From positions 1 to 36,733 of the forward strand of contig JAOXSH010000031.1 of assembly GCA_025800145.1 (NCBI GenBank): DNA of 36,733 bases, written 5' to 3'. This DNA comes from Cohaesibacter sp. (GTDB lineage: Bacteria > Pseudomonadota > Alphaproteobacteria > Rhizobiales > Cohaesibacteraceae). Position 1 is the stretch's first letter; each line of letters begins with the position of its first letter. The position numbers and the translations under genes are program-made. Positions 25,239 to 34,031 of this stretch are shown piece after piece. The notes under the pieces were generated by a model. It saw only the letters and a program-made list of their open reading frames with translations, was not told the origin of the DNA and did no database searches.

Positions 25239-25784
25239 TCAGTCATGGCCATGGGTCATGCGACGTAAGGTTGGATCTTTGTCGATAAAATGATGTTTGA
25301 GAGCGGCCAGTGCGTGCATGCCAACCAATGCCATCGCGCCATAGGCAAGATATTCATGGATGAAACCTGCAATATCTTCCATGCCTTGCACCTGTATGAG
25401 GGAGGGAAGCGTGAAAAGGCCAAAAATCTCCAGCGCACGCCCATCGGCTGTGAAAATCAGATAGCCTGAAATGATCAGCGCCGCCAACAGGCCATATAAT
25501 GCAAAATGCACCAGATGGGATATGAGCCGCTCATGGGTTGGCAAATAGCTGGAATCGGGCTCAACATTCATCAATTTCCAGCCAAAGCGCAGCAACAGCA
25601 ACAGGGCAACCACCATGCCGATGCTGATATGCAGGTTGGGGGCCGTTTTGTAATAGGGGCTGTAATAGGTGAGATCAACCATCCACCAGCCAAGGCCGAA
25701 CATGCCAAAAAATAGCAAGGCCATGCCCCAATGCAATAAGCGGGCAAGGGAGCCATATCCGGTTGTCGTATTTTTCAATGCCAT
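25239..25784 (-). CDS. Cytochrome b561 family protein (YceJ-like)
   Basis: The 181-residue di-haem inner-membrane electron carrier has four transmembrane helices. Candidate haem ligands are His18 ([10 protein letters not shown]), the His in [15 protein letters not shown], and the histidines of [21 protein letters not shown]. It probably passes electrons between the quinone pool and a periplasmic partner, and is paired with YceI in one operon. The start is the ATG ending at 25784, with GGAG 6 bases upstream; another ATG 12 bases earlier lacks a ribosome binding site. It is divergent from a LysR regulator. Confidence 0.93.
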   Translation of the reverse strand: MALKNTTTGYGSLARLLHWGMALLFFGMFGLGWWMVDLTYYSPYYKTAPNLHISIGMVVALLLLLRFGWKLMNVEPDSSYLPTHERLISHLVHFALYGLLAALIISGYLIFTADGRALEIFGLFTLPSLIQVQGMEDIAGFIHEYLAYGAMALVGMHALAALKHHFIDKDPTLRRMTHGHD

Positions 25785-25907
25785 CGGGCACTCCATAAAT
25801 ATTCAAAAGCAGCCTTTCCGATGCCCTCAAGGGCAAGGTGCTACCAAATTCTGTCGTCAATGTGGTATGGTGCAGAAAAAAGATAAAGAGCGGAATTGAC
25901 ATTATAT

Positions 25908-25926
25908 TATCAACATGGTGTTGATA
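25908..25926. promoter_or_regulatory. Perfect palindrome at the LysR gene start
   Basis: TATCAACA and TGTTGATA form a perfect 8-bp dyad with a 3-base centre, ending 5 bp before the LysR start codon and just downstream of a TTGACA hexamer (25896-25901). It is a candidate autoregulatory LysR site. Confidence 0.5.
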
Positions 25927-25931
25927 GTCTT

Positions 25932-26831
25932 ATGGATACAATCACTGGAATGCGCACTTTCTGTGCGGTTGTTGAAGATCAGAGCTTTGTCAGGGCCGCG
26001 CACAGGCTGCAAATGTCCGCCGCGCTGGTCAGCAAATATATTGGCCAATTGGAAGAAAGGCTGGCTGTGCGCCTGCTTAATCGCACAACACGCAGTCTGG
26101 CTTTGACGCAAGAAGGGCAGGCTTATTATGAGCGCTGTTCGCATATTCTCGATCAATTTGATGAGATGGAAACGTTCATACGAGAGCAGCGTGATATACC
26201 AAGCGGGCATTTGCGGATCTCGGCGGCTCTGACATTGGGCGAGCAGCATCTGGCGGGGGCCACCAGTCTCTTCATGGATCGTTATCAGGATATATCGGTG
26301 GAGTTGAATTTAAGCGACCGCTTCGTCAATATTGTTGATGAAGGATATGATCTGGCCGTTCGGATTGGCAAGTTGGAGGATTCCAGTCTCATTGCTCGCA
26401 AATTGGCGCCCATCTTGCCATCGCTTGTGGCTTCCCCTGACTATCTGGAAAAATATGGCACCCCCCAGCATCCAAAAGATTTGGTGGATCATCAATGTAT
26501 TTATGATGCCAACCATTTGAGCGGCAAGCTCTGGCCTTTTATGGAAAATGGCAAAACGTTTACGGTGCCTGTCAAAGCGCGCCTCACCACCAATGGCATT
26601 TTGGCGGTGCGAGCGGCAGCGATTGAGAATGGTGGCATTGGTGCCATGCCGCGTTATGTGGTCAAGCGCGATATTGAGCAGGGCCGTCTTGAAGAAATTC
26701 TGGGTGATTATGCGCGCGACAGTGGGGCTCTTTATGCGGTCTATCCCCATAGCCGTCATTTGGCTGTGAAGGTCCGTGCCTATGTGGACTTTCTATCGGA
26801 CTATTTCGCCAATCAAAAGGATTGGCAATAA
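25932..26831 (+). CDS. LysR-family transcriptional regulator
   Basis: The 299-residue regulator has an N-terminal winged helix-turn-helix (MRTFCAVVEDQSFVRAAHRLQMSAALVSKYIGQLEERL, about residues 7-44) with the usual NRTTRSLALTQEG continuation. The periplasmic-binding-protein-like effector domain spans about 88-295. Its DLAVRIGKLEDSSLIARKLAP segment places it in the large CrgA/DsdC-like group that often regulates oxidoreductase or aromatic-compound genes. The ATG at 25932 has no strong ribosome binding site. It is divergent from b561-yceI, which is its simplest candidate target. Confidence 0.93.
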   Translation: MDTITGMRTFCAVVEDQSFVRAAHRLQMSAALVSKYIGQLEERLAVRLLNRTTRSLALTQEGQAYYERCSHILDQFDEMETFIREQRDIPSGHLRISAALTLGEQHLAGATSLFMDRYQDISVELNLSDRFVNIVDEGYDLAVRIGKLEDSSLIARKLAPILPSLVASPDYLEKYGTPQHPKDLVDHQCIYDANHLSGKLWPFMENGKTFTVPVKARLTTNGILAVRAAAIENGGIGAMPRYVVKRDIEQGRLEEILGDYARDSGALYAVYPHSRHLAVKVRAYVDFLSDYFANQKDWQ

Positions 26832-26898
26832 TTGACAATATATTTTATTTTAAATGAAATGATATTTAGATATAAAATTTGGTTCATTTGAAATGAAG

Positions 26899-28380
26899 TC
26901 ATGTGCCGCAAAAAGTTGCGCGTACCACTTCATCCTCGCTCGGGGCGCGTTCATAATCCTGTGCGCCGTCCTGCTCATCAAATGGCTTTGATAACAAACT
27001 GCCCAATGTGCGACAGACCTCGAAATTACCGTGATAGGCCGCTTCAATTGCAGCCTCAACCAGATGGTTGCGCGGGATATAAACAGGGTTTGCCTGACGC
27101 ATCCTTTCATATCGTTTCAAAGGGGTGTGCTCTTGTTTGTCAGCAAGAGCTGACCAAGCATTCTGCCAGTTGGCCAAAGCGCGTTTATTGGCAAAAAGAT
27201 CGGCCAATCCATCATGATTCTGGTCTTTGACGGTCTCGCTTAAATTTCGGAAAAAAAGCGTAAAATCAATGCGATGCTTGGTGAGCAATTCTAAAGTGCT
27301 TTCCAGAAAGCTCTCTTCTTCTTCGCTCTTGATTTTCAAGCCTAGTTTTTGCCCGAAATGCTGCAAATAATATCGATTGAAATGATCGGCAAAGGCGGCA
27401 ATCGCCTCTTCTGCCTGTTCAATGGCTTTGCTTTCGGTCCCGGCAAGGATCGGTACCAAAGCGCTGGCAAATTGTGCCAGATTCCAATGACCCATATGCG
27501 GTTGATTGCCCCAGCTATAGCGGCCATGACGATCGATGGAACTGAAGACTTTTGCAGGATGAAACTGATCCATGAAGGCGCAGGGGCCATAATCAATCGT
27601 TTCTCCTGAAATGGCCATGTTATCCGTATTCATTACCCCGTGAATGAAGCCAAAACTAAGCCATTTTGCAATTAGATAAGCCTGCTTTTCAACCACCTGG
27701 TCCAGTAAAGCCCTATAAGGATTGTCTGCATTTAGGCATTCAGGATAAAGCCGGTTGATGCAATAATCGGCCAGTTGGCGCAAGGCTTCATGGTCCTGAT
27801 TGGCATAGAAATATTGAAATGTGCCAACCCGTATGTGGCTGCGTGCCATGCGGGTTAAAACAGCCCCCTCTAACGGCGCGTTGCGATAAACCATATCGCC
27901 AGTGCTCACAATCGCCAAACTGCGTGTGGTGGGAATGCCGAGCACGTGCATGGCTTCTGACAGCAGATATTCGCGGATCACAGGACCAAGCGCGGCCCGT
28001 CCATCGCCATTGCGCGAATAGGGGGTGGGGCCAGAACCTTTCAGATGTATATCCCACAAGATACCGTCAGGGTCGACGATCTCGCCCACCAACAAAGCTC
28101 GCCCATCGCCAAGGCGTGGCACCCAATTGCCAAATTGATGCCCTGCATAAACCATAGCCAGCGGATCGGCATGAGCGGGAAAGGATGTGCCGGACAAGAA
28201 GCGGGCTGTGGCTTGGGGATCATCAAAATGCTTTTCAATGCCCAGATTCTTTGCCAAAGCCTGATTAAATTCAATCAAATAGGGAGCGGAGGCGGCGACG
28301 GGCGAAAGGCGGGCATAAAATTTCTCCGGCAAACGGCCATAGCTGTTGTCAAAGGGCAGATTGGCAAATGGCTCCGACAC
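26899..28380 (-). CDS. selO: Protein adenylyltransferase SelO (YdiU)
   Basis: This pseudokinase-fold enzyme transfers AMP from ATP to Ser, Thr or Tyr residues of proteins, with roles in the oxidative stress response. The 493-residue protein has the family motifs LKGSGPTPYSRNGDGRAAL, HGVMNTDN with the catalytic Asn-Asp pair, and DYGPCAFMD as the metal-binding Asp-Tyr-Gly. It ends FCGT; the Cys occupies the place of the selenocysteine found in animal SelO. I set the start at a GTG ending at 28380, giving VSEPFANLPF, because AAAGGA lies 6 bases upstream. An ATG 8 codons earlier (28404) has no visible ribosome binding site and remains possible. It is monocistronic. Confidence 0.95.
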   Translation of the reverse strand: MSEPFANLPFDNSYGRLPEKFYARLSPVAASAPYLIEFNQALAKNLGIEKHFDDPQATARFLSGTSFPAHADPLAMVYAGHQFGNWVPRLGDGRALLVGEIVDPDGILWDIHLKGSGPTPYSRNGDGRAALGPVIREYLLSEAMHVLGIPTTRSLAIVSTGDMVYRNAPLEGAVLTRMARSHIRVGTFQYFYANQDHEALRQLADYCINRLYPECLNADNPYRALLDQVVEKQAYLIAKWLSFGFIHGVMNTDNMAISGETIDYGPCAFMDQFHPAKVFSSIDRHGRYSWGNQPHMGHWNLAQFASALVPILAGTESKAIEQAEEAIAAFADHFNRYYLQHFGQKLGLKIKSEEEESFLESTLELLTKHRIDFTLFFRNLSETVKDQNHDGLADLFANKRALANWQNAWSALADKQEHTPLKRYERMRQANPVYIPRNHLVEAAIEAAYHGNFEVCRTLGSLLSKPFDEQDGAQDYERAPSEDEVVRATFCGT

Positions 28381-28417
28381 GGCGCATCCTTTACGGCGAT
28401 TCATGGGTCTTGAAAGC

Positions 28418-28460
28418 CTAGAGCATTTGAATAAACACGTCGTTATTCAAAATGCTCTAG
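28418..28460. repeat. Palindromic intergenic repeat A
   Basis: CTAGAGCATTTGAATAA (28418-28434) pairs with 28443-28460 (one bulged A) around an 8-base loop. It is the first of two adjacent palindromes of a CTAGAGCAT type that I recall as widespread in rhizobial intergenic regions. It lies upstream of selO and downstream of the abrB-like gene. Confidence 0.7.
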
Positions 28461-28472
28461 TCTTTGTTTCTA

Positions 28473-28523
28473 AGCATATTTTTGTCCGAAAACCGCACAC
28501 ACTTTTCGAAAAATATGCTCTAG
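28473..28523. repeat. Palindromic intergenic repeat B
   Basis: AGCATATTTTT (28473-28483) pairs with AAAAATATGCT (28509-28519). An inner stem of CGAAAA (28487-28492) and TTTTCG (28503-28508) caps it, and the repeat ends in CTAG. The centre TCCGAAAACCG...CACTTTTCG matches a repeat I recall from many Hyphomicrobiales genomes. Confidence 0.7.
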
Positions 28524-28587
28524 CATGAGTTTTAGCCATTCTGATAGCAATCATAAAATTGGCTTCATGCCCTGAATGGAGTGCCGA

Positions 28588-29610
28588 TTATTTGGTTTTT
28601 TGATCCCAGGCCAACATCATTGGGGCCAGAAAGCTGAGAAAAAACAATCGAAACACATGTTGAGCGGCGACAAAGGTGGTGTCGACATCCATGATCACGG
28701 CCATAGCTGCCATAGCTTCCAACCCGCCGGGTGCAAAGGCGATTAGCAATTGTGCCAGAGGCAAATTCAGCAAATGGGCGGCAACAAGACCAGCTCCAAG
28801 AGCCATCAAACCAGACCAGACAACAGCCAGCAATCCTGCACCAGCCGCTTTTCTGAATTGGTCCATGCTAACATTGGAAAAGCGGGTGCCGATCAGACTG
28901 CCCATGATGGTGAAGGCAAAAATGGTCAGCCAATCAGGAATTTGGCCTTCAATCAAACCGCTTGCATGGGTGAGGGTGGAGATCAACATGCCGCCCAGCA
29001 AAAAAGCGGCAGGAAAATTCAGTTTAATGAAGGTCCATCCCACCAGTGCGGCCATAGGCACCAACAGCGCCAAATCCCAAAGAGACATATAAAGCAGAGT
29101 GCGAGCCGATGTATCGCCACCGGCCAGCCCCATGAAACTGACCGCAAAGGGAACGGCTACGGTTAGCGCCATCACGCGGATGGATTGTATAATGCTGATT
29201 GTGGCGACATCGGCCTTGCCTTGACTGGATAATCCCAGAATAAAGCTCAGATGCCCAGGAGAGGAAGCAAGGGTTGCAGATGGGCGGTCCATGGCCCAAA
29301 AGCGGATCAGAAAAAACCGCCCTCCAAAGAAGGTGCCAAGCAAACTGGCAATGAGAATAAGAAAAGCAAGAGGCCAAATGCCAATGGTTTCAAGCACTTT
29401 TGGCGTCACGCCAGCGCCCATGGAAAGGCCAATACCAATGAAGCAGATATTGCGGATCAGGGCAGGGATATGCAAGCTCAAACCAAGCAGCCCGCCTATG
29501 GTGACCGCAATGGAAGAGCCGGTCAGAAAAGGCGCGGGGAACCCGGCCAAATAGGCCAAAAGCCCCCCGATGCTGCCAATAGATAAAGTCAGGCTGACTT
29601 GCTTGATCAT
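28588..29610 (-). CDS. AbrB-family membrane protein (COG3180 type)
   Basis: The 340-residue polytopic membrane protein has around ten hydrophobic segments and an internal duplication of the AbrB membrane module. The first half has FPAPFLTGSSIAVTIGGLLG and the second has FPAAFLLGGMLISTLTHASG. This family is often mislabelled as a transcriptional regulator or ammonia monooxygenase; it is an integral membrane protein of unknown transport activity. It begins 38 bp after tctA in the same direction and so is probably the last gene of the SBP-tctCBA operon. It could be an accessory transporter for the same or a related metabolite (inference). Confidence 0.88.
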   Translation of the reverse strand: MIKQVSLTLSIGSIGGLLAYLAGFPAPFLTGSSIAVTIGGLLGLSLHIPALIRNICFIGIGLSMGAGVTPKVLETIGIWPLAFLILIASLLGTFFGGRFFLIRFWAMDRPSATLASSPGHLSFILGLSSQGKADVATISIIQSIRVMALTVAVPFAVSFMGLAGGDTSARTLLYMSLWDLALLVPMAALVGWTFIKLNFPAAFLLGGMLISTLTHASGLIEGQIPDWLTIFAFTIMGSLIGTRFSNVSMDQFRKAAGAGLLAVVWSGLMALGAGLVAAHLLNLPLAQLLIAFAPGGLEAMAAMAVIMDVDTTFVAAQHVFRLFFLSFLAPMMLAWDQKTK

Positions 29611-29648
29611 ATGAATCTAGTCCCAGAAAAGGCAAGACAAGCCCGCCT

Positions 29649-31187
29649 TTAATCTCCTGTTGGTGTTTCGCTTTGTTTTGCTTTACGCATTTTTGCAAAA
29701 AGTGGCGACAGCATTGGAACAACCAGACACAAGCCGGCAATGACCAAAATGCTTAATGTTAAAGGGCGCTCCCAAAGGAAAGACCAGCTGTCATTGTTGA
29801 TCAGCAGGGCGCGACGTAAATTCTCTTCCATCATGCCACCCAGAATGAAGCCCAATATCATTGGGGCCATGGGAAAATCCAGAAACCGCAGCAACAAAGC
29901 GACAGCGCCGAACAAGACCATCAGCTGAATGTCAAAGGTGTTGAAGCTGACAAAATACACCCCGATCAGCGAAAAGAACAAGATGAAGGGCAGCAAAAAG
30001 CGCGATGGAATGGCCAGAACCTTGGCAATATAGGGAATGAGCGGCAAATTCAGCACTAGCAGAATGATATTGCCAATCCACATGGACACAATGACCGACC
30101 AAAAGACTTCCGGCTGGTCAATGTAAAGCCGTGGTCCGGGCTGAATGCCATAGCCAATCAAGGCACCAAGCATAATAGCGGTGGTGCCAGAGCCAGGAAT
30201 GCCAAGCGTTAAAAGCGGCACAAAGGAACCGGTCGCTGCGGCATTATTGGCCGTTTCCGGTGCAGACAGGCCACGCACTGAGCCTTTGCCGAACAATTTG
30301 CCTTTTGTCGGTCCGGCCATGCGCTGCTCTGTACCATAGGCAAGGAAAGAGGCAATGGTCGCACCGGCACCGGGCAACACCCCGATTAAAAAACCAAGGA
30401 CGGACGAACGGCCAATAACGGGCACCATTTCCTTGACCTCTTCTTTGCTGACTGCCATAGAGCCAAGCTGAGAAGAGGCTTCTTTTTCTTGCCGTCTTTG
30501 GTCATCGTCATTGGGTTTTAAAATGGCAATCAAGGCCTCGGATAGCGCAAAGGTCGCCATCACCAGCAACAGGAAGGAAATGCCATCCGTCAAATCCAGA
30601 ATGCCCAAAGTAAAGCGCGGCACCCCTTGGGTTTGATCGGTACCAACGGTGGAGAGCATCAGTCCAATCACTGTCATCAGCAAGGCTTTGAGCACATCGC
30701 CTTTGCTGGCAAAGGCCGCAACCGCCGTGAGCCCCAAGACCATCAGGGCAAAATAGTCGGTTGATTGAAAAGCAAGGGATACGCTGGCCAGAAAGGGCGC
30801 GGCTACCAGCAAGAAAATGGCAGCAATCACCCCGCCGGAAAAGGAGGAATAGGCAGCGATTGCCAATGCTTTGCCTGCTTTGCCCTGTTTGGCCATGGGG
30901 AAGCCATCAAAGGAGGTGGCAACTGTGGAGGCAACGCCGGGAGCATTGATCAAAATGGACGAGGTTGATCCCCCAAAAATAGCGCCATAATAAACTGCTG
31001 CCATCAAAATGATGCCCGCTGACGGCTCTAAGGTTGCGGCAATGGGAATCATCAAGGCAATGGCCGACATGGGTCCAAGACCGGGCAACATGCCAATAAA
31101 AGTGCCAACAAAGCAGCCAATCATCACAAAGATCAAATTCATCGGGGTGAGGGCGGTGCCAAGCCCGATCAGAATACCATCCAGCAT
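29649..31187 (-). CDS. tctA: Tripartite tricarboxylate transporter large permease TctA
   Basis: The 512-residue large membrane subunit of a TTT system drives uptake of a carboxylate delivered by TctC. It has about twelve hydrophobic segments. The duplicated family motif occurs as MLPGLGPMSAIALMIP (near residue 35) and GVLPGAGATIASFLAYGTE in the second half. Also typical are FGGSTSSILINAPGVAST and LTLGIPGSGTTAIMLGAL. The start codon follows the tctB stop by one base and its ribosome binding site AGGGGA lies within tctB, so translation is probably coupled. The substrate is not predictable: citrate, tartrate, glutarate and aromatic acids are all known for the family. Confidence 0.96.
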   Translation of the reverse strand: MLDGILIGLGTALTPMNLIFVMIGCFVGTFIGMLPGLGPMSAIALMIPIAATLEPSAGIILMAAVYYGAIFGGSTSSILINAPGVASTVATSFDGFPMAKQGKAGKALAIAAYSSFSGGVIAAIFLLVAAPFLASVSLAFQSTDYFALMVLGLTAVAAFASKGDVLKALLMTVIGLMLSTVGTDQTQGVPRFTLGILDLTDGISFLLLVMATFALSEALIAILKPNDDDQRRQEKEASSQLGSMAVSKEEVKEMVPVIGRSSVLGFLIGVLPGAGATIASFLAYGTEQRMAGPTKGKLFGKGSVRGLSAPETANNAAATGSFVPLLTLGIPGSGTTAIMLGALIGYGIQPGPRLYIDQPEVFWSVIVSMWIGNIILLVLNLPLIPYIAKVLAIPSRFLLPFILFFSLIGVYFVSFNTFDIQLMVLFGAVALLLRFLDFPMAPMILGFILGGMMEENLRRALLINNDSWSFLWERPLTLSILVIAGLCLVVPMLSPLFAKMRKAKQSETPTGD

Positions 31188-31188
31188 A

Positions 31189-31650
31189 TCATCTTCCCCT
31201 CATGAATTTGGGTAGTGGCTCAATGAAAACATCAAGGCCATAGGTCATCAAAGCCCAGAAAGCGAATACGGTTGGCACTGCAACTGCCACCAATCGCCAT
31301 AATTTTCGCTCTCCCAAAAGGGCAAAGCCGACCATCAAAAACAGAGATGTCGCCAGCAAAAAACCCATGGGACGTACCAAAAAACCATAAGCGGACATAA
31401 GTACGAGAAAAGCAGCACCAAGCCCCCAATTGAGACCGGCAAAGCGCGGGCGCTCGTCAGAGCCGGGAAAGAGGATGACCAGCACCGACAAACCAATGGC
31501 CAGTACCGACAGCACTTCTGGCATGGTGCGGGCATGAAAGGCTGAATTGGCCTGAAACGGCAGAAGGTGGATTTTTTGACTGAGCAGGCCATAGGTGATG
31601 CTGAAAATTAGCAACAAAAGGCCGCCTATGCGGTCTTTACACAAAAGCAT
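31189..31650 (-). CDS. tctB: Tripartite tricarboxylate transporter small permease TctB
   Basis: The 153-residue small membrane subunit has four predicted transmembrane helices (about residues 8-28, 40-60, 75-110 as two, and 120-145). This fits the poorly conserved TctB family and its fixed position between tctC and tctA. The motif YGLLVRPMGFLLATSLFLMVG is typical of the third to fourth segment. It starts at the ATG ending at 31650. A stable stem-loop precedes it in the 78-bp gap after tctC. Confidence 0.9.
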   Translation of the reverse strand: MLLCKDRIGGLLLLIFSITYGLLSQKIHLLPFQANSAFHARTMPEVLSVLAIGLSVLVILFPGSDERPRFAGLNWGLGAAFLVLMSAYGFLVRPMGFLLATSLFLMVGFALLGERKLWRLVAVAVPTVFAFWALMTYGLDVFIEPLPKFMRGR

Positions 31651-31689
31651 GAGACTGGTCCAAGACGATGCATGAAAAATCTTCCGATA

Positions 31690-31715
31690 GGCAAAGCCGA
31701 TTGTTCGGCTTTGCC
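31690..31715 (-). terminator. Stem-loop between tctC and tctB
   Basis: GGCAAAGCCGA and TCGGCTTTGCC form a perfect 11-bp stem with a 4-base loop, directly after the tctC stop codon and inside the operon. With no T-run following on the minus strand, it more likely protects the tctC message or reduces read-through than fully terminates. Confidence 0.7.
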
Positions 31716-31728
31716 ATAGAAGAGAATT

Positions 31729-32709
31729 TTAAAGGAAGCCAAGCTCTTTCATCAAAGCTGCGACTTCTTTTTCCTGATTTTCAAGGAAACTCATGAATTT
31801 GTCATCCGGGTTGAAAATCTCCACCCAGCCATTGCGATCACGCACCGTGGACCAGGCAGAAGTCTCATACATTTCTTTCAAAGCCTCAACAAACTTGGCT
31901 TTTTTATCATCAGGCAAACCGGGAGCGGCAAAGAAGCCGCGCCAATTCACAAAATATGTGCCATTAGAGCCTGCTTCAGCACAAGTGGGCGTGTCTTTGG
32001 ATGCCGCTACGCGCTCATTGGAGGTGACGCACAGGATTTTCACTTCACCCTGACGGGATAGTTCAAGGGCTTCACCAAAGCCGGTTGTCAGTGCTTTGAT
32101 TTCGCCTGACAGCAAACCTGCCATCGCCTTGCCGCCTGCATCATAAGGGATATATTTGACAGTGGTTGGATTGGCTCCGGCATTTTTCATCACCATGGAT
32201 GCAATCAAATGGTCCATACCACCGGCAACCGAGCCGCCGCCAATGGCAACATTTTTTGGATCAGCCTTATAGGCTGCCAGCAAATCGCCAAATGTGGTGT
32301 GAGGTGAATTTTTACCGACCACAATGGCACCAAAATCACCAATCGTTCCGGCAATCGGTGTCAAATCGCGGAACGACTGCGGAAAGACCTTCTGCAAAGA
32401 GCGAATGACGATTGGCGTGGAATTGACCATCAAGGTGTCCTGATCCTTGGTTTCGATCAAATGGGCAATGGCCTTGCCACCGCCACCGCCGGACATGTTC
32501 TCATAAGAGGCAGCGCTTACCAGACCAGATTTGGTCAGAGCTTCGCCTGTGCCACGGGCTGTGCCATCCCAGCCACCGCCAGCGCCACCGGGAATCAGGA
32601 ATTTGACTTGATCCAGCACCTTGTGACCATCAGCCTGTGCAGGGACAGCAAGGCTTGCAGCAGATACAGAAAAGACGGCAGCACACAGGGCTGCTTTCAA
32701 AAATTTCAT
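31729..32709 (-). CDS. tctC: Tripartite tricarboxylate transporter substrate-binding protein TctC (Bug family)
   Basis: The 326-residue periplasmic receptor has a clear signal peptide (MKFLKAALCAAVFSVSAASL, ending VPAQA) followed by DGHKVLDQVKFLIPGGAGGGWDGTARG, which carries the glycine-rich ligand loop of Bug proteins. Later segments AIGGGSVAGGMDHLIASM and VKYIPYDAGGKAMAGLLSGEI are standard. The ATG ending at 32709 has GGAGG upstream; the longer frame to 32736 would place the signal peptide internally. It lies in the operon after an unrelated SBP gene and before tctB-tctA. The ligand is unknown. Confidence 0.95.
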   Translation of the reverse strand: MKFLKAALCAAVFSVSAASLAVPAQADGHKVLDQVKFLIPGGAGGGWDGTARGTGEALTKSGLVSAASYENMSGGGGGKAIAHLIETKDQDTLMVNSTPIVIRSLQKVFPQSFRDLTPIAGTIGDFGAIVVGKNSPHTTFGDLLAAYKADPKNVAIGGGSVAGGMDHLIASMVMKNAGANPTTVKYIPYDAGGKAMAGLLSGEIKALTTGFGEALELSRQGEVKILCVTSNERVAASKDTPTCAEAGSNGTYFVNWRGFFAAPGLPDDKKAKFVEALKEMYETSAWSTVRDRNGWVEIFNPDDKFMSFLENQEKEVAALMKELGFL

Positions 32710-32853
32710 CAGATTTTCCTCCCAAATCAAAGGCAATCAGACCCCAATTTCTATGGGCGTGCAAAATTGCTCTGACATCAGTCAAACAGATGAATCTGAC
32801 GCCAAGCTGTCATTGCATTGCACAAATCGACAAGATGCTGAAAAAGGACAGAG

Positions 32854-32874
32854 AAGGATCTTTAACAAGGATCT
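32854..32874. promoter_or_regulatory. Direct repeat upstream of tctC
   Basis: AAGGATCT occurs at 32854-32861 and 32867-32874, in the 174-bp gap between the SBP gene stop and the tctC start. OmpR-type regulators such as TctD usually bind direct repeats, so it may be a TctD site, although its 13-bp period is longer than the usual 10-11. Confidence 0.3.
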
Positions 32875-32883
32875 CCAAAAAAC

Positions 32884-33999
32884 TTATTGATCCCGCAGGG
32901 CTTCATTCCATTTTTTTACAATGCGGGCGCGTTTGACCTGATCAAGATAGACCATCAAGCTGGGACGAACCGATATGGGGCGCAACTGACTGCCATGATG
33001 GCTGGCCATATGGTGTGCGGTGCTTTCGCCGCGGATCTCTGGATGCAAAACCGGAATGCGGACCTTGTCTGCGAGAATGGATTGACCATCCTTGCTCATC
33101 AAAAAGGCAAGAAAGCGGCTACCGAGATCGGGGTTGCGGGCATCGCGCGGGACAAGCGCAATACGCGACATGACCACAGTATAATCGGATGGAAGAATGA
33201 TGCCAAGATCGGGATGGTTTTCAGTCCAGCTAGCAGCGTAAGAGCCTAAAATATTATAACCAAGCGCAAATTGCCCATCGGCCACGCGCTGTAAAATGGC
33301 GGAAGAGTTGGAATAAAGCTTCACTCCTGCACTGCCAAGGGCATTGACCAGATCCCAGATATTGCGATGGTTTTTCTCATCCATCGCCAAAAAGAGATAG
33401 CCAACGCCCGCCCGTTCAATGTCATAAGTTGCCACGCGGCCAAAATAGTCATCCCCATGATCGCGCAGCAATTTTGTAAGCTCCGAGCGCGAGCGGGGTG
33501 GGGATTGATCGGTAAAACTGGGTTTGTGATAGACAAAAACCGATGGCTCAAATGTCAGGGCAAAGGCGGTGTTGCGCCAGCGCGCCCAACTGGGCCATTG
33601 TGCTGCATTGGGCAAGCTGACAGAGCGGGCATAGCCATCATTGGCCAGTTTCATTTGCAAATCCATGGCGGAGGACAGGGTTAAATCAGCCGTTGCCCCG
33701 GCTTTGTCGCTTTCATGGACGATGCGTTCATACACATCTTGCGTTTGTAAATCTTCATAGACAATGGCAATGCGCGGATTATTCTTTTGAAAAGCCTCAA
33801 TCAAGGGCTTTGATAAATGCGTATCGAGAGAGGAATAAATTGTCAGGGTCTGGCTATTATCACCCGGTTCGCGGGCTTCAAACAGCGTTTTTGCCTGCGC
33901 TTTTTCATAGCTGGCGATAAAAAGACAGATGAACAGCAACAGCAAGATAGAGGCAGCAGGCAAAGAGGGCGAACGCTTGAAAGGCTTTGAGTTGGCCAT
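32884..33999 (-). CDS. Periplasmic iron/phosphoglycerate-type substrate-binding protein (AfuA/PgtC-like)
   Basis: This 371-residue protein is unrelated in sequence to TctC. An N-terminal hydrophobic signal (residues 12-30) ends at AQA near residue 36. The mature part starts LTIYSSLDTHLSKPLIEAFQKNNP, the usual opening of ABC-type ferric-ion binding proteins and of PgtC, a regulatory periplasmic protein that works with a two-component sensor. No ABC transporter ATPase or permease lies nearby; instead tctDE is divergent and tctCBA follows. A role as a ligand-sensing partner of the TctE kinase is therefore attractive (inference). The ATG ending at 33999 has AGGAGG 7 bases upstream. Confidence 0.88.
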   Translation of the reverse strand: MANSKPFKRSPSLPAASILLLLFICLFIASYEKAQAKTLFEAREPGDNSQTLTIYSSLDTHLSKPLIEAFQKNNPRIAIVYEDLQTQDVYERIVHESDKAGATADLTLSSAMDLQMKLANDGYARSVSLPNAAQWPSWARWRNTAFALTFEPSVFVYHKPSFTDQSPPRSRSELTKLLRDHGDDYFGRVATYDIERAGVGYLFLAMDEKNHRNIWDLVNALGSAGVKLYSNSSAILQRVADGQFALGYNILGSYAASWTENHPDLGIILPSDYTVVMSRIALVPRDARNPDLGSRFLAFLMSKDGQSILADKVRIPVLHPEIRGESTAHHMASHHGSQLRPISVRPSLMVYLDQVKRARIVKKWNEALRDQ

Positions 34000-34031
34000 G
34001 AATTTTCCTCCTGCCTTTAAAAGTAGGTGTT

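Noticed and set aside
28588-29610. AbrB as a transcriptional regulator or ammonia monooxygenase
   Set aside because: The protein is almost entirely hydrophobic with a duplicated membrane module and no DNA-binding or copper-enzyme motif.
30640-30660. Another TACCAACGG motif inside tctA
   Set aside because: The next base differs (TACCAACGGT), it lies in conserved coding sequence and no inverted partner is near.
32884-33999. Receptor of a complete ABC iron transporter
   Set aside because: No ABC permease or ATPase gene is present on either side; the neighbours are TTT and two-component genes.
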